Below, piece after piece: positions 46,307 to 54,659 of a stretch of 64,000 bases of DNA (positions within the stretch are counted from its first letter, which is position 1; each line of letters opens with the position of its first letter). The translations under genes were made by a program, and so were the position numbers. The notes under the pieces were generated by a model. That model had not been told where the DNA came from. It saw only the letters and a list, made by a program, of their open reading frames with translations, and did no database searches. This DNA comes from Mesorhizobium sp. B2-1-8 (GTDB taxonomy: Bacteria; Pseudomonadota; Alphaproteobacteria; Rhizobiales; Rhizobiaceae), in NCBI RefSeq assembly GCF_006442545.2, contig NZ_CP083952.1, forward strand, positions 930,001-994,000. Reading direction: 5' to 3'.

Positions 46307-46654
46307 ATGAAGGTCCGGCGCATCGTGGCCAATGTCGAGACACAGGATGCGGCGGCAGCGAGACGTTTCTACCATGACGTGCTCGGCCTCGACATCCTGA
46401 TGAACCAGGGTTGGATCGTGACGTACGGCTCTGGGGAGATGATGCAGGTGCAGGTCAGCTTCATGGCGCAAGGCGGGTGTGGCACGCCGCCGGACCTGTC
46501 GATCGAGGTCGACGATGTCGATGCGGCACTCGAGGCCATGAAGGCGGCCGGTTTCGCCGTCGAATACGGGCCGGCCGATGAACCCTGGGGCGTGCGGCGC
46601 TTCTATGTGCGCGATCCCTGCGGCAGGCTGGTTAATATTCTCTCGCATCGGTGA
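46307..46654 (+). CDS. VOC-family (glyoxalase-like) protein
   Basis: 115 residues. VRRIVANVETQDAAAARRFYHDVLGLDILMNQGWIVTYG and VEYGPADEPWGVRRFYVRDPCGRLVNILSHR show the paired beta-alpha-beta modules of glyoxalase/bleomycin resistance proteins, with Glu in the metal-binding position. No substrate can be assigned. Confidence 0.87.
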   Translation: MKVRRIVANVETQDAAAARRFYHDVLGLDILMNQGWIVTYGSGEMMQVQVSFMAQGGCGTPPDLSIEVDDVDAALEAMKAAGFAVEYGPADEPWGVRRFYVRDPCGRLVNILSHR

Positions 46655-46698
46655 TGGCGTGTTCCGTGGGGCAGTAACTTGGATATGCCGGCGGGACA

Positions 46699-46857
46699 GC
46701 GCCCCCTCTGGCCTGCCGGACATCTCCCCCACGAGGGGGGAGATCGGCAGCTTTGCTAACCGCGCTATTCTTTAAACGCCTGACATTTGCGAAGACCGAT
46801 ATTATAGGCGATCTCCCTCCTCGTTGGGGAGATGTCCGGCAGGACAGAGGGGGGCGC
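46699..46857. repeat. Composite palindromic repeat, copy 5
   Basis: About 159 nt bounded by GCGCCCCCTCTGGCCTGCCGG and CCGGCAGGACAGAGGGGGGCGC. The two CATCTCCCCC-ACGAG-GGGGGAGAT hairpins are separated by a low-GC centre that differs from copies 2 and 3. The 325-nt gap between the VOC gene and leuB is otherwise without a gene. Confidence 0.85.
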
Positions 46858-46979
46858 GAAGGGTCGCCGACGGTGCCTTGTTCGGATCGCGGCGTTCTCC
46901 CTCCCCGTTACGGCTTGCGCTGCAACCGCTTGGCGTTTAGCAAGGCCGCGGTTCAAATCTTTCTGGGACGGTTTTCTCC

Positions 46980-48083
46980 ATGGCAACGAAGCATCTTTTC
47001 CTGCTCCCCGGTGACGGCATCGGCCCCGAGGCCATGGCCGAGGTCAAGAAGCTGATCGCGGCCATGAACGCAAAGCTCGGCAGCGGCTTCGTCACCGACG
47101 AGGGCCTGGTCGGCGGCTGCGCCTACGATGCGCATGGCGCGGCGATTTCCGATGCCGACATGGAAAAGGCGATGGCCGCGGATGCGGTGCTGTTCGGCGC
47201 CGTCGGCGGGCCGAAATGGGATGCCGTGCCTTACGAGGTGCGCCCCGAGGCAGGCCTCCTGCGCCTGCGCAAGGACATGGAGCTGTTCGCCAACCTGCGC
47301 CCGGCAATCTGCTATCCGGCGCTGGCCGCATCGTCTTCGCTCAAGCAGGAAGTTGTCGAAGGCCTCGACATCCTCATCGTGCGCGAGCTGACCGGCGGCG
47401 TCTATTTCGGTGAGCCCAAGCAGATCATCGATCTCGGCAACGGCCAGAAGCGCGGCATCGACACGCAGGTCTACGACACGTTCGAGATCGAGCGCATTTC
47501 GGGCGTCGCCTTCGAATTGGCGCGGACCCGCAAGAACCACGTCACCTCGATGGAAAAGCGCAACGTCATGAAGTCGGGCGTGTTGTGGAACGAGGTCGTC
47601 ACCCAGACCCACAAGGCGCGCTATTCCGACGTCAAGCTCGACCACATGCTGGCTGACGCCGGCGGCATGCAGCTGGTGCGCTGGCCAAAGCAGTTCGACG
47701 TCATCGTCACCGACAATCTGTTCGGCGACATGCTGTCCGACATCGCCGCCATGCTGACCGGCTCGATCGGCATGCTGCCGTCGGCCTCGCTCGGCGCGCC
47801 CGACGTGAAGACCAAGAAGCGCAAGGCGCTCTACGAGCCGGTACACGGCTCTGCCCCCGACATTGCCGGCAAGGGCATCGCCAACCCGATCGCCATGATC
47901 GCCTCCTTCGCCATGTGCCTGCGCTATTCCTTCGGCATGGTCGATGAGGCCGACAAGCTCGAAGCTTCAATCGCCGCTGTGCTCGACCAGGGCCTGCGCA
48001 CCAAGGACATTTTCTCCCCCGGCATGACCGAGGTTGGTACCGTCGAGATGGGCGACGCGATCATCGGCAGGTTCCTGGCCTAA
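46980..48083 (+). CDS. leuB: 3-isopropylmalate dehydrogenase
   Basis: 367 residues. Oxidises 3-isopropylmalate to 2-isopropylmalate-derived 2-oxoisocaproate with NAD+ in leucine biosynthesis. Marks: [50 protein letters not shown], and the metal-binding [29 protein letters not shown]. It starts 123 nt after the repeat; GGGACGG is the nearest purine run. Clusters with leuD, 6.3 kb upstream. Confidence 0.96.
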   Translation: MATKHLFLLPGDGIGPEAMAEVKKLIAAMNAKLGSGFVTDEGLVGGCAYDAHGAAISDADMEKAMAADAVLFGAVGGPKWDAVPYEVRPEAGLLRLRKDMELFANLRPAICYPALAASSSLKQEVVEGLDILIVRELTGGVYFGEPKQIIDLGNGQKRGIDTQVYDTFEIERISGVAFELARTRKNHVTSMEKRNVMKSGVLWNEVVTQTHKARYSDVKLDHMLADAGGMQLVRWPKQFDVIVTDNLFGDMLSDIAAMLTGSIGMLPSASLGAPDVKTKKRKALYEPVHGSAPDIAGKGIANPIAMIASFAMCLRYSFGMVDEADKLEASIAAVLDQGLRTKDIFSPGMTEVGTVEMGDAIIGRFLA

Positions 48084-48102
48084 GCCGCAGGGCAACTCGG
48101 CC

Positions 48103-48552
48103 TCAGCGGATCTCGCCGGCCAGCTGCTGCAGCAGGCCGACGAGCCGCGCCTCGTCCACAGGCTCGAAAAAGGCCGCGTCGGCGGTCTCGACGGCGACGA
48201 TCGCTTGCTGTGCGGCCGCTGCCCCGGCTGATGTGACGCGGATCACCTTGGCTCGGGAATCCCGGGGATCAGGCTCGCGTGCGATCAATCCTTTCGCCTC
48301 CAGCCGGGCGACGACATCCGATGTCATCTTCACCTCCGTGCCGGCCTGGGCGGCGAGCTGCACCTGGTTGGGCGGTTCGCCATTGCGGCCAAGCCACATC
48401 GCCGAGGCGAGCAGCACGAACTGGACATGCGTCAGGTCGAGCGGCGCCAGCGCCGCCGTCATGACGCGCTGCCAGCGCATGGTGGTTCGCCAGAGCAGCA
48501 ATCCCGGGCTCTCCGATGGCCCGCCCTTGAAGCGCGTGTCGAGTTCAGCCAC
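48103..48552 (-). CDS. MarR-family transcriptional regulator
   Basis: 149 residues. Helix-turn-helix and wing: QVQLAAQAGTEVKMTSDVVARLEAKGLIAREPDPRDSRAKVIRVTSAG, with the conserved DxR-x-K of the wing. Its start overlaps the stop of the upstream SRPBCC gene by 8 nt; the two form an operon. Confidence 0.9.
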   Translation of the reverse strand: MAELDTRFKGGPSESPGLLLWRTTMRWQRVMTAALAPLDLTHVQFVLLASAMWLGRNGEPPNQVQLAAQAGTEVKMTSDVVARLEAKGLIAREPDPRDSRAKVIRVTSAGAAAAQQAIVAVETADAAFFEPVDEARLVGLLQQLAGEIR

Positions 48553-48973
48553 GGTTCGCCAACGCCTCCGCCTGTTCGAACAGCCTGGTCATCGAGACGT
48601 CGAAATCCCCGCTGATCCGCGGCCCGAGTTCCGGACCGACCTCGGCGGCCGAAGGGCCGGAGATATCGAGCCGGTGTGTCACCTGGGTGCCGCCTTCAAC
48701 GGACACCAGCGTGTGCCGGAACAGCAGCTTGGTGTCACCGAACGAGGTCTCGTCGGCATAGGTCACATTGTCGACGAGATCGACGATGGTCGATTCGAAC
48801 GTGTCCTGTCCGACCGGTGTCACCGACACGCGGCTGCCCTTGGCGAAGGGCCCGTGCAGCACGAAGGTGTCGGAGCCTTCATAGGTCAGGCGGCCTTCAT
48901 GCAAGGCCTTGAGCGCGTTCCAGATGGCTTGCGCCGGAAGCGGAGAAGTCGCGGTGTATTCATTGGTCCACAT
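48545..48973 (-). CDS. SRPBCC-domain protein
   Basis: 142 residues from ATG 48973, preferred over ATG 48985 because GGAG lies at the right distance. TNEYTATSPLPAQAIWNALKALHEGRLTYEGSDTFVLHGPFAKGSRVSVTPVG and a C-terminal amphipathic helix indicate the START-like hydrophobic pocket. Probably binds the ligand sensed by the downstream-encoded MarR protein. Confidence 0.85.
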   Translation of the reverse strand: MWTNEYTATSPLPAQAIWNALKALHEGRLTYEGSDTFVLHGPFAKGSRVSVTPVGQDTFESTIVDLVDNVTYADETSFGDTKLLFRHTLVSVEGGTQVTHRLDISGPSAAEVGPELGPRISGDFDVSMTRLFEQAEALANRG

Positions 48974-49119
48974 TGTCTGCTCCATCCATCTTGCCCGATC
49001 GATATTCGATCCGTGCGAAGACTATCTGTGCACGGATTAAATTGCAAGCGGAATCTTCATCCATGACGAAGGTCGGAACGGTCGTTCTTTGGGAGTGACT
49101 TTCTCTCGGGAACTGGTCG

Positions 49120-49776
49120 CTAAACCCTGACCCCTGCCGGTACCGATCCCCAGGGGTTTTTGCCTCCCTGGGACGGCATAAGTCCGAGGACCAGCAAGGC
49201 AGCTTCGCCGATGACCGGGATGAAGCAGACCAAGACAAGCCAGCCGCTCAGGCCGACGTCGTGCAGGCGTCGTACGACTAACGCAATCCATGAGAAGCCG
49301 AACGCCAGCGTGTAGATAATGGCGGGTAAGAAGCCTATCGAACTCCTGCCCGCATTGGCGCCGAAGCCGTTGACGGCGAGATTGACAAGGATCCCGAAGC
49401 CAACAAGCGCTACCTGCACAAGAAGAAAACATAGCCAAAAAGCCCAGAATTCCTTGCGGCGGGCGCGTCCGTTGAAATTGAAATAATTCACGCTCACCGT
49501 GCGCCCGAAATAGGCCCAGAGTCCCGTGGAACCGGCAGACCGCTTTTCGGCAGGCTGGCCTCGCCGCGGTGGCTGACCCGCGCCTGAAGACGGCGAGGGC
49601 ACGGCGACTATATCATGCGCCGCGCCGTCGTCTGGCTGGAACTCGACGACAGCGCCTCTGACGAGGGCCACCCCCTCGTTCAGATCCTTAGGCGCAAATA
49701 AATAGCGGGTGCCGTCGACCCCGTTGATATAACCGAAATCCTGATCCTGGTCGTAGTGATAAACTGTGCCGCGCAT
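49120..49776 (-). CDS. Cold-shock-like domain fused to DUF805 membrane protein, copy A
   Basis: 218 residues from ATG 49776 with a strong AAGGGGGGAAGG upstream. Residues 1-60 (MRGTVYHYDQDQDFGYINGVDGTRYLFAPKDL) look like a cold-shock/OB fold; a Pro/Gly-rich linker follows, then DUF805 with NYFNFNGRARRKEFWAFWL, three to four membrane helices, and VVRRLHDVGLSGWLVL. Function unknown. It is a paralogue of the gene at 49849. Confidence 0.75.
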   Translation of the reverse strand: MRGTVYHYDQDQDFGYINGVDGTRYLFAPKDLNEGVALVRGAVVEFQPDDGAAHDIVAVPSPSSGAGQPPRRGQPAEKRSAGSTGLWAYFGRTVSVNYFNFNGRARRKEFWAFWLCFLLVQVALVGFGILVNLAVNGFGANAGRSSIGFLPAIIYTLAFGFSWIALVVRRLHDVGLSGWLVLVCFIPVIGEAALLVLGLMPSQGGKNPWGSVPAGVRV

Positions 49777-49848
49777 AGCCTTCCCCCCTTGCGATGCGAT
49801 GAACAAATGCTATCCAGGGTTGTCAACAATTGCAATATGCACGCTAGA

Positions 49849-50556
49849 TTATGTGCTGACTCCTGCCGGGACCGGTCCCCACTGGTTTTCCCGCGCCTGG
49901 GTCGGGATCAGCGCGAAGACCAGGATGATCAGGCTGCCGAAAGTCGGGATGAGGATCAGCAGGCAGAGCCAACCGGTCAGGCCAAGGTCGTGCAGGCGAC
50001 GCACGATCATGCCGAGACCGGGCAGGAAGGTGGCCAGCAGGAAAAGACCGAAAAGCCCGACTGTCATCGCCGGCACCTCGGCGTTGTCGAAATTGCCGAT
50101 CTCGAAATCGGCGAAAACGCCGGTGCCGATGACCACCAACAGAGCAATCGTCCAGAACAGGCAATAGCCCCAATATTCCTTGCGGCGGGCGCGGTCGCGA
50201 AAATTGAAATAGTTCCGGGTCAAGCCACGCCAGAAATAGCCCCAGAGATCGGTGGGCTCGGCCGGCCCGGACGATCGGCCGAAATGCTGCGGCTGCGACG
50301 CGCCGGCCATGGGCGCGGGACCGGACTGAGCCGGCGCGGCGCTGATCCCGGCGTCGGCGACCGGGCCTGTGGTCTGGGCGATCGAAAAGACGTCGCGCGC
50401 CTGGCCGCCGCCCGCCTGGAACTCGACCACCGTCCCGCTGGGCATGGCGGTTTGCCGGCGCAGGCTCTCGCGGGTGAAGGTGTAGCGGTTGCCGTCGGCT
50501 CCGGTGATGAAGCCGAAGCCCTGGTCTTCGTCATAGTGGAGCACTTCGCCGCGCAT
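49849..50556 (-). CDS. Cold-shock-like domain fused to DUF805 membrane protein, copy B
   Basis: 235 residues from ATG 50556. MRGEVLHYDEDQGFGFITGADGNRYTFTRESL is clearly cold-shock-like; then a Gly/Ala/Pro-rich linker of about 60 residues, NYFNFRDRARRKEYWGYCL, membrane helices, and MIVRRLHDLGLTGWLCLLILIPTFGSL. Same architecture as copy A, 72 nt upstream of it; the two are a tandem duplication that has diverged. Confidence 0.75.
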   Translation of the reverse strand: MRGEVLHYDEDQGFGFITGADGNRYTFTRESLRRQTAMPSGTVVEFQAGGGQARDVFSIAQTTGPVADAGISAAPAQSGPAPMAGASQPQHFGRSSGPAEPTDLWGYFWRGLTRNYFNFRDRARRKEYWGYCLFWTIALLVVIGTGVFADFEIGNFDNAEVPAMTVGLFGLFLLATFLPGLGMIVRRLHDLGLTGWLCLLILIPTFGSLIILVFALIPTQARENQWGPVPAGVST

Positions 50557-50693
50557 CGCCCACCCCCTTGTCGCCACATCCCTGCCAAGATGTGGCACGG
50601 GGCCGAGCCGATGGGCAAGCCGCCCATAGCTACCGCCTTCGCGGCAAATGAAGCATAAGACATCGAATGCAACCGTTTTGGCCAAGGCAGGCA

Positions 50694-52133
50694 ATGACAG
50701 TCGAACGTTCCCATGCCGGCGCGGTGACCCCGGATGGCGAGGCGACGATGACACCGGGACGGGTCTCTCTGGCTATCGACGCCACCGGGCTGATGTTCTG
50801 GCCGCCCGGCAAGGGCCTGGCTGGCATTCCGCGCGTGGAGAGCTTTCTCGTCAACGCTGCGCTGGCGGATCCGGATCCTTGCGTGGAGGTGGTGGCATAC
50901 AGGCCGAACGAGGGCAAGTTTCGGCCGCTCGCCCCTTATGAACTGGAGCATGTCGCGGCGGGCCGGATTTCACCGCACCGTGTCAAATGGTGGCCGGGAA
51001 GACGCGCGGCCCTGTCGCAGGCTTTCGCGGCGGTGAGGCAACAGCCATGGGACAAGCGCGAGACGGACCGTCATCTTGCCAAGACGGTGACCAACGGCCG
51101 CAAAGGGGTCGCCTACCAGGCGACGCGGCTGCTGATCCGCGCCTATCGCCTGTGCCAGCGGGCACGGATCCGATTGGGCGCGGAGCCCGATGCGCCGGGC
51201 CAGAGCATCGAGGTGGAGCCGGGCCTCGTGCTCATCAGCCATCACTTCCTGATCCAGCAGCACCGATCCGCGGTCTCGAGCGCCGTCGGCAAACTTGCCT
51301 TCCTTTGCCATGATCTCATCCCGACACTGCGCCCGGACCTGATCGGTTCGAGCATCGCCGAGGCCCGGTTCGGCTCTTGTCTCGAACAGCTGGTGCGCGC
51401 CGGCGCACCGGCGTTCTGCGCCTCCGACGAGGTCGGCGCGACGCTGACCGATCACATGCGCAAGGCCGGCATCGCCGCGCCTGTGGTGTATCGGTTCCCG
51501 ATGCCTTCCATCCTGCACGAAACCGCTTCGCACATGGGCGCGACCTCGCGCATCGAGACGGGCGACCCGTTCGTGATCTATTGCTCGACCATCGAAGTGC
51601 GGAAGAACCACATCCTCCTGGCGCGCATCTGGCAGCAGGCATTGGAAGAAGGCGTCAAGCTGCCGAGGCTTGTCTGCGCCGGGCGCTGGGGCTGGATGAT
51701 CGAGCCGCTGCGCGCCTATCTCGCGGCGCATCCGAAGCTGCTCCAGTCGGTCACGTTCACCGGGCTGGTCAGCGACGAGGAGCTCATCCAGTATTATCGC
51801 AGCGCCTCCTTCGGCGTCTTTCCCTCGCATATAGAGGGCTGGGGCTACGGCGCCTCGGAGTGTCTCGACTTCGGCGTTCCGGTCATCGTCTCGACCGCGC
51901 CGTCGCTGATCGAGGCAAGCGGCGGCTTGATGCCGGCGATCGACCCCAACGACCAGGCCGGCTGGTACGCCGCGATCCGCAGGATGGCGGAAGACCACGC
52001 CTGGCGCTCCTCGCTGGCGGAGCGCATCGCCCAAAACCACCGGCCGACGCCGGCCTCGGCAAGCTGGGCCGCGATCAAGGCCGGCCTCGGCGAAAGCGCA
52101 TCCCGCCAGCATTCCGAGACGAGCGCACCCTGA
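50694..52133 (+). CDS. GT4-family glycosyltransferase
   Basis: 479 residues from ATG 50694 (AAGG upstream; ATG 50667 and 50748 are alternatives). The C-terminal domain has IYCSTIEVRKNHILLARIWQQA, LVCAGRWGWM and EGWGYGASECLDFGVPVIVST, the nucleotide-sugar-binding pattern of GT4 enzymes with the E-x7-E motif. The N-terminal domain begins VSLAIDATGLMFWPPGKGLAGIPRVESF. It probably adds a sugar to an exopolysaccharide or LPS O-chain; a lone gene, so the acceptor is unknown. Confidence 0.88.
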   Translation: MTVERSHAGAVTPDGEATMTPGRVSLAIDATGLMFWPPGKGLAGIPRVESFLVNAALADPDPCVEVVAYRPNEGKFRPLAPYELEHVAAGRISPHRVKWWPGRRAALSQAFAAVRQQPWDKRETDRHLAKTVTNGRKGVAYQATRLLIRAYRLCQRARIRLGAEPDAPGQSIEVEPGLVLISHHFLIQQHRSAVSSAVGKLAFLCHDLIPTLRPDLIGSSIAEARFGSCLEQLVRAGAPAFCASDEVGATLTDHMRKAGIAAPVVYRFPMPSILHETASHMGATSRIETGDPFVIYCSTIEVRKNHILLARIWQQALEEGVKLPRLVCAGRWGWMIEPLRAYLAAHPKLLQSVTFTGLVSDEELIQYYRSASFGVFPSHIEGWGYGASECLDFGVPVIVSTAPSLIEASGGLMPAIDPNDQAGWYAAIRRMAEDHAWRSSLAERIAQNHRPTPASASWAAIKAGLGESASRQHSETSAP

Positions 52134-52168
52134 CGCGCAAAATCAGCGGTCCCGCATTCGCGCCGGTC

Positions 52169-54037
52169 TTACGACGGACGCTTCTTGGCCTTCTTGTGCT
52201 TCGGCGCGCCGGCATTTTCGAATTTCGGCTTGCCCGGCTTCTTCGCCCACGGTTTTGCCTCATGCGCGGCTGCCGGGCGCTGGTCGGTCGATGCCGGCGC
52301 ACGCTTCTCGAATTTGCGCTTCGGTGCGTTCGGGTCGGACGGCGCCTTGCCGCGATGCGGTTTCTTGTCCGGGCTCGGCGGCTGATAGCCCGCCCGCGAC
52401 AAGTCAGGCGTGCCCTCCAGTCGCTTGACCACGATGCTGCCCTGCAATTTGCGGTCGGGACCGATCGCGGCGAGAAAACGCTCCGCCCAGTCGGCGGCGA
52501 TCTGCACGAACGTCTCTTCCGGCTGCATCTTGATAGCGCCGATCTCGCGCTTGCTGATGCTGCCGGCGCGGCACAGCATCGGGATCAGCCAGCGCGGCTC
52601 GGCATTCTGCCGGCGCCCGACCGACAGCGAGAACCAGACACTGGCGCCGAAATCATCGCGGCGGCTGGGCGCCTCGTCGCGGTGCGCAAACTTCTCGCCC
52701 GCCAATCTTTCGCGGGAAGGCGTGAAAGGCGCGACGTCCATGAGGTCTTCGGGCGCGGAGCGGCTGGAGCGGCATTGACGCACGAAGGCGGCGGCCACCA
52801 GTTCGGCGCCGTGCCTGGCGAGAAGCGCGTCTATGAACGCACGCTCGTCATCCTTCACCGGTTCGTCGAAGGCCGGGTCGGCAAGGATGCGCTCGTCGTC
52901 GCGCCGCATCACGTCGTCGGCCGAGGGCGGGCTCGCCCATGTCGCCGTCAGCTTGGCGCTTTGCAACAGCCGCTCGGTGCGCCTGCGGGCGCTGTTGGGC
53001 ACGATCAGCGCGCTGACGCCCTTGCGCCCGGCGCGTCCCGTGCGGCCGCTGCGATGCAGCAGCGTTTCAGGATTGGTCGGCAGGTCGGCATGGATCACCA
53101 GTTCGAGGTTGGGCAGGTCGATGCCGCGCGCCGCCACGTCGGTGGCGATGCAGACCTTGGCGCGGCCGTCGCGCATCGCCTGCAGCGCATGGCTGCGCTC
53201 GTTCTGGCTGAGCTCGCCCGACAGCGCCACGACCGAAAAATTGCGGTTGTTGAAGCGCGCCGTGAGATGATTGACGGCGGCACGCGTGTTGCAGAACACC
53301 AGCGCGTTCTTGGCTTCATAGAAACGCAGCACGTTGATGATGGCGTTCTCGCGGTCGGCCTGGGCGACGTTCAGCGCCCGGTATTCGATGTCGAGATGCT
53401 GCTTTTCCTCGCCGGCGGCCGAGATGCGCACGGCATCGCGCTGATAGCCCTGGGCGAGCGTGGCGATGGAGCGCGGCACGGTGGCCGAGAACATCAGCGT
53501 GCGGCGGTCGGCCGGTGCGGCATCGAGGATGAATTCGAGGTCTTCGCGAAAGCCGAGATCGAGCATCTCGTCGGCCTCGTCGAGAACCACGGCCTTCAGC
53601 GTCGACATGTCGAGCGAATTACGGGTGATGTGGTCGCGCAGCCGGCCGGGCGTGCCGACGACGATGTGGGCGCCGCGCTCCAGCGCGCGCCGTTCGGTGC
53701 GCATGTCCATGCCGCCGACGCAGGAGGCCACCGTGGCGCCGGTCGGCTCATACAGCCATTCGAGCTCGCGCGTCACCTGCAGCGCCAGTTCGCGCGTCGG
53801 CGCCACCGCCAACGCCAGCGGGGCCGCCGCCTGGCCGAAACGTTCCGCGCCGTCGAGCAGCGTCGGCGCCATGGCAAGGCCGAAGGCAACGGTCTTGCCC
53901 GAGCCGGTCTGCGCCGACACCAGAGCGTCGGCCTGGCCGAGCTCCAGCACCGCCTTCTGCACCGGTGTCAGGTCGGAATAACCGCGTTTTTCCAGCGCTT
54001 GTGCCAGCGCGGGAACAATACCATCGAAGTTGGACAT
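52169..54037 (-). CDS. DEAD-box RNA helicase with basic C-terminal extension
   Basis: 622 residues from ATG 54037 (MSNFDGIVPALAQALEKRGY). Q-motif around residue 20, motif I AQTGSGKTVAFG, motif II DEADEMLDLGF, motif III SAT, motif VI HRSGRTGRAGR. After about residue 370 it has a DbpA-like RNA-binding region (EETFVQIAADWAERFLAAIG) and a Lys/Pro-rich tail (about 545-622). Such helicases act in ribosome assembly or cold-stress RNA remodelling. The longer open frame upstream of the ATG is repeat DNA. Confidence 0.93.
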   Translation of the reverse strand: MSNFDGIVPALAQALEKRGYSDLTPVQKAVLELGQADALVSAQTGSGKTVAFGLAMAPTLLDGAERFGQAAAPLALAVAPTRELALQVTRELEWLYEPTGATVASCVGGMDMRTERRALERGAHIVVGTPGRLRDHITRNSLDMSTLKAVVLDEADEMLDLGFREDLEFILDAAPADRRTLMFSATVPRSIATLAQGYQRDAVRISAAGEEKQHLDIEYRALNVAQADRENAIINVLRFYEAKNALVFCNTRAAVNHLTARFNNRNFSVVALSGELSQNERSHALQAMRDGRAKVCIATDVAARGIDLPNLELVIHADLPTNPETLLHRSGRTGRAGRKGVSALIVPNSARRRTERLLQSAKLTATWASPPSADDVMRRDDERILADPAFDEPVKDDERAFIDALLARHGAELVAAAFVRQCRSSRSAPEDLMDVAPFTPSRERLAGEKFAHRDEAPSRRDDFGASVWFSLSVGRRQNAEPRWLIPMLCRAGSISKREIGAIKMQPEETFVQIAADWAERFLAAIGPDRKLQGSIVVKRLEGTPDLSRAGYQPPSPDKKPHRGKAPSDPNAPKRKFEKRAPASTDQRPAAAHEAKPWAKKPGKPKFENAGAPKHKKAKKRPS

Positions 54038-54169
54038 CTCGTTCTTTCGGAATTCAGGGGATTGCTCATACGAAGCACATCCGGGACCGGCACGCGTGCC
54101 GGTCAGACAATCTTTGCGTGTTCGTACTTCTTGCGGTGGCCATTGTACAGTGCAGCCGGCCGCGCTTCT

Positions 54170-54350
54170 TCCTTCTCCCCTTGTGGCAGAAGGTGGCCTC
54201 GCGAAGCGAGGTCGGATGAGGGGTGTTCCAGCTTGGCAAGGACGCCGATCCGTCACCCACCCCTCAACCGTCTCGGCGCTGCGCGCCGATCCACCGCCCT
54301 GGGCGAGTCACGGGCATCGCCCGCCCTTCGGGCCCCACAAGGGGAGAAGG
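54170..54350. repeat. Palindromic repeats, CTTCTCCCC family
   Basis: CTTCTCCCCTTGTGG...AGAAGGTGGCCTCGCGAAGCGAGGTCGGATGAGGGG, then CACCCCTCAACCGTCTCGGCGCTGCGCGCCGATCC...GGGGAGAAGGG. The two parts are inverted relative to each other, so the whole is palindromic. It fills much of the gap between the helicase gene and the asd leader. Confidence 0.7.
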
Positions 54351-54373
54351 GAAAAACGCGTTGCGCCCAGCAA

Positions 54374-54401
54374 TTGACTCCTGCGGCAAACCGCGTAAAA
54401 G
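54374..54401 (+). promoter_or_regulatory. Candidate sigma-70 promoter for asd
   Basis: TTGACT (54374-54379), 16 bases, then TAAAAG (54396-54401). It lies just before the leader ORF that starts at 54427, giving a short 5 prime UTR of about 20 nt. Match to consensus at -35 is good, at -10 weak. Confidence 0.5.
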
Positions 54402-54426
54402 CCGGCATCGAACGGGATCAATCTCG

Positions 54427-54552
54427 ATGCGCGGCCTTTTGACGGCTCTTCTTGCAATCGACTTCTCCGGCCACATCAGTGAGGCCGGGCGCGTTGGCGC
54501 ATCCTACCGTTCGACCAAAACCATGGCCAAAACCACCACCAAAACGGTGTGA
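54427..54552 (+). CDS. Candidate leader peptide of asd, rich in Thr and Lys
   Basis: A 41-codon frame from ATG 54427 to TGA 54552, 107 nt before asd. The last 13 codons encode STKTMAKTTTKTV: six Thr, three Lys and one Met, all end products made from aspartate semialdehyde. A nested ATG at 54523 would give the nonapeptide MAKTTTKTV. Neither start has a strong ribosome-binding site (GGGA is nearest to 54427). No similarity to known proteins. I interpret it as an attenuator leader; translation is unproven. Confidence 0.5.
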   Translation: MRGLLTALLAIDFSGHISEAGRVGASYRSTKTMAKTTTKTV

Positions 54553-54626
54553 TTCCCTTGGCCTAACCACCCTCTCCCGGGTCCGGCCCGGGGGACGGAA
54601 CCCGCACTGGGCCGGCGGGTTTTCTC
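54553..54626 (+). promoter_or_regulatory. Candidate transcription attenuator between leader ORF and asd
   Basis: Three pairings can be drawn. Hairpin 1: 54574-54581 with 54587-54594 around CCCGGG-TCCGG-CCCGGG. Antiterminator-like pairing: CCGGCCC (54583-54589) with GGGCCGG (54609-54615). Terminator-like hairpin: GGAACCCGC (54597-54605) with GCGGGTTTT (54615-54623) followed by CTCC. The antiterminator shares bases with hairpin 1 and conflicts with the terminator. Pairing was done by eye, with no energy calculation. Confidence 0.5.
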
Positions 54627-54659
54627 CAAGAACCAAGCGGAGAGGGACAGGAGATTTCT

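Noticed and set aside
54223..54552. Longer 109-codon version of the asd leader frame
   Set aside because: Its first two-thirds run through repeat DNA and precede the candidate promoter; the shorter frame from 54427 fits better.
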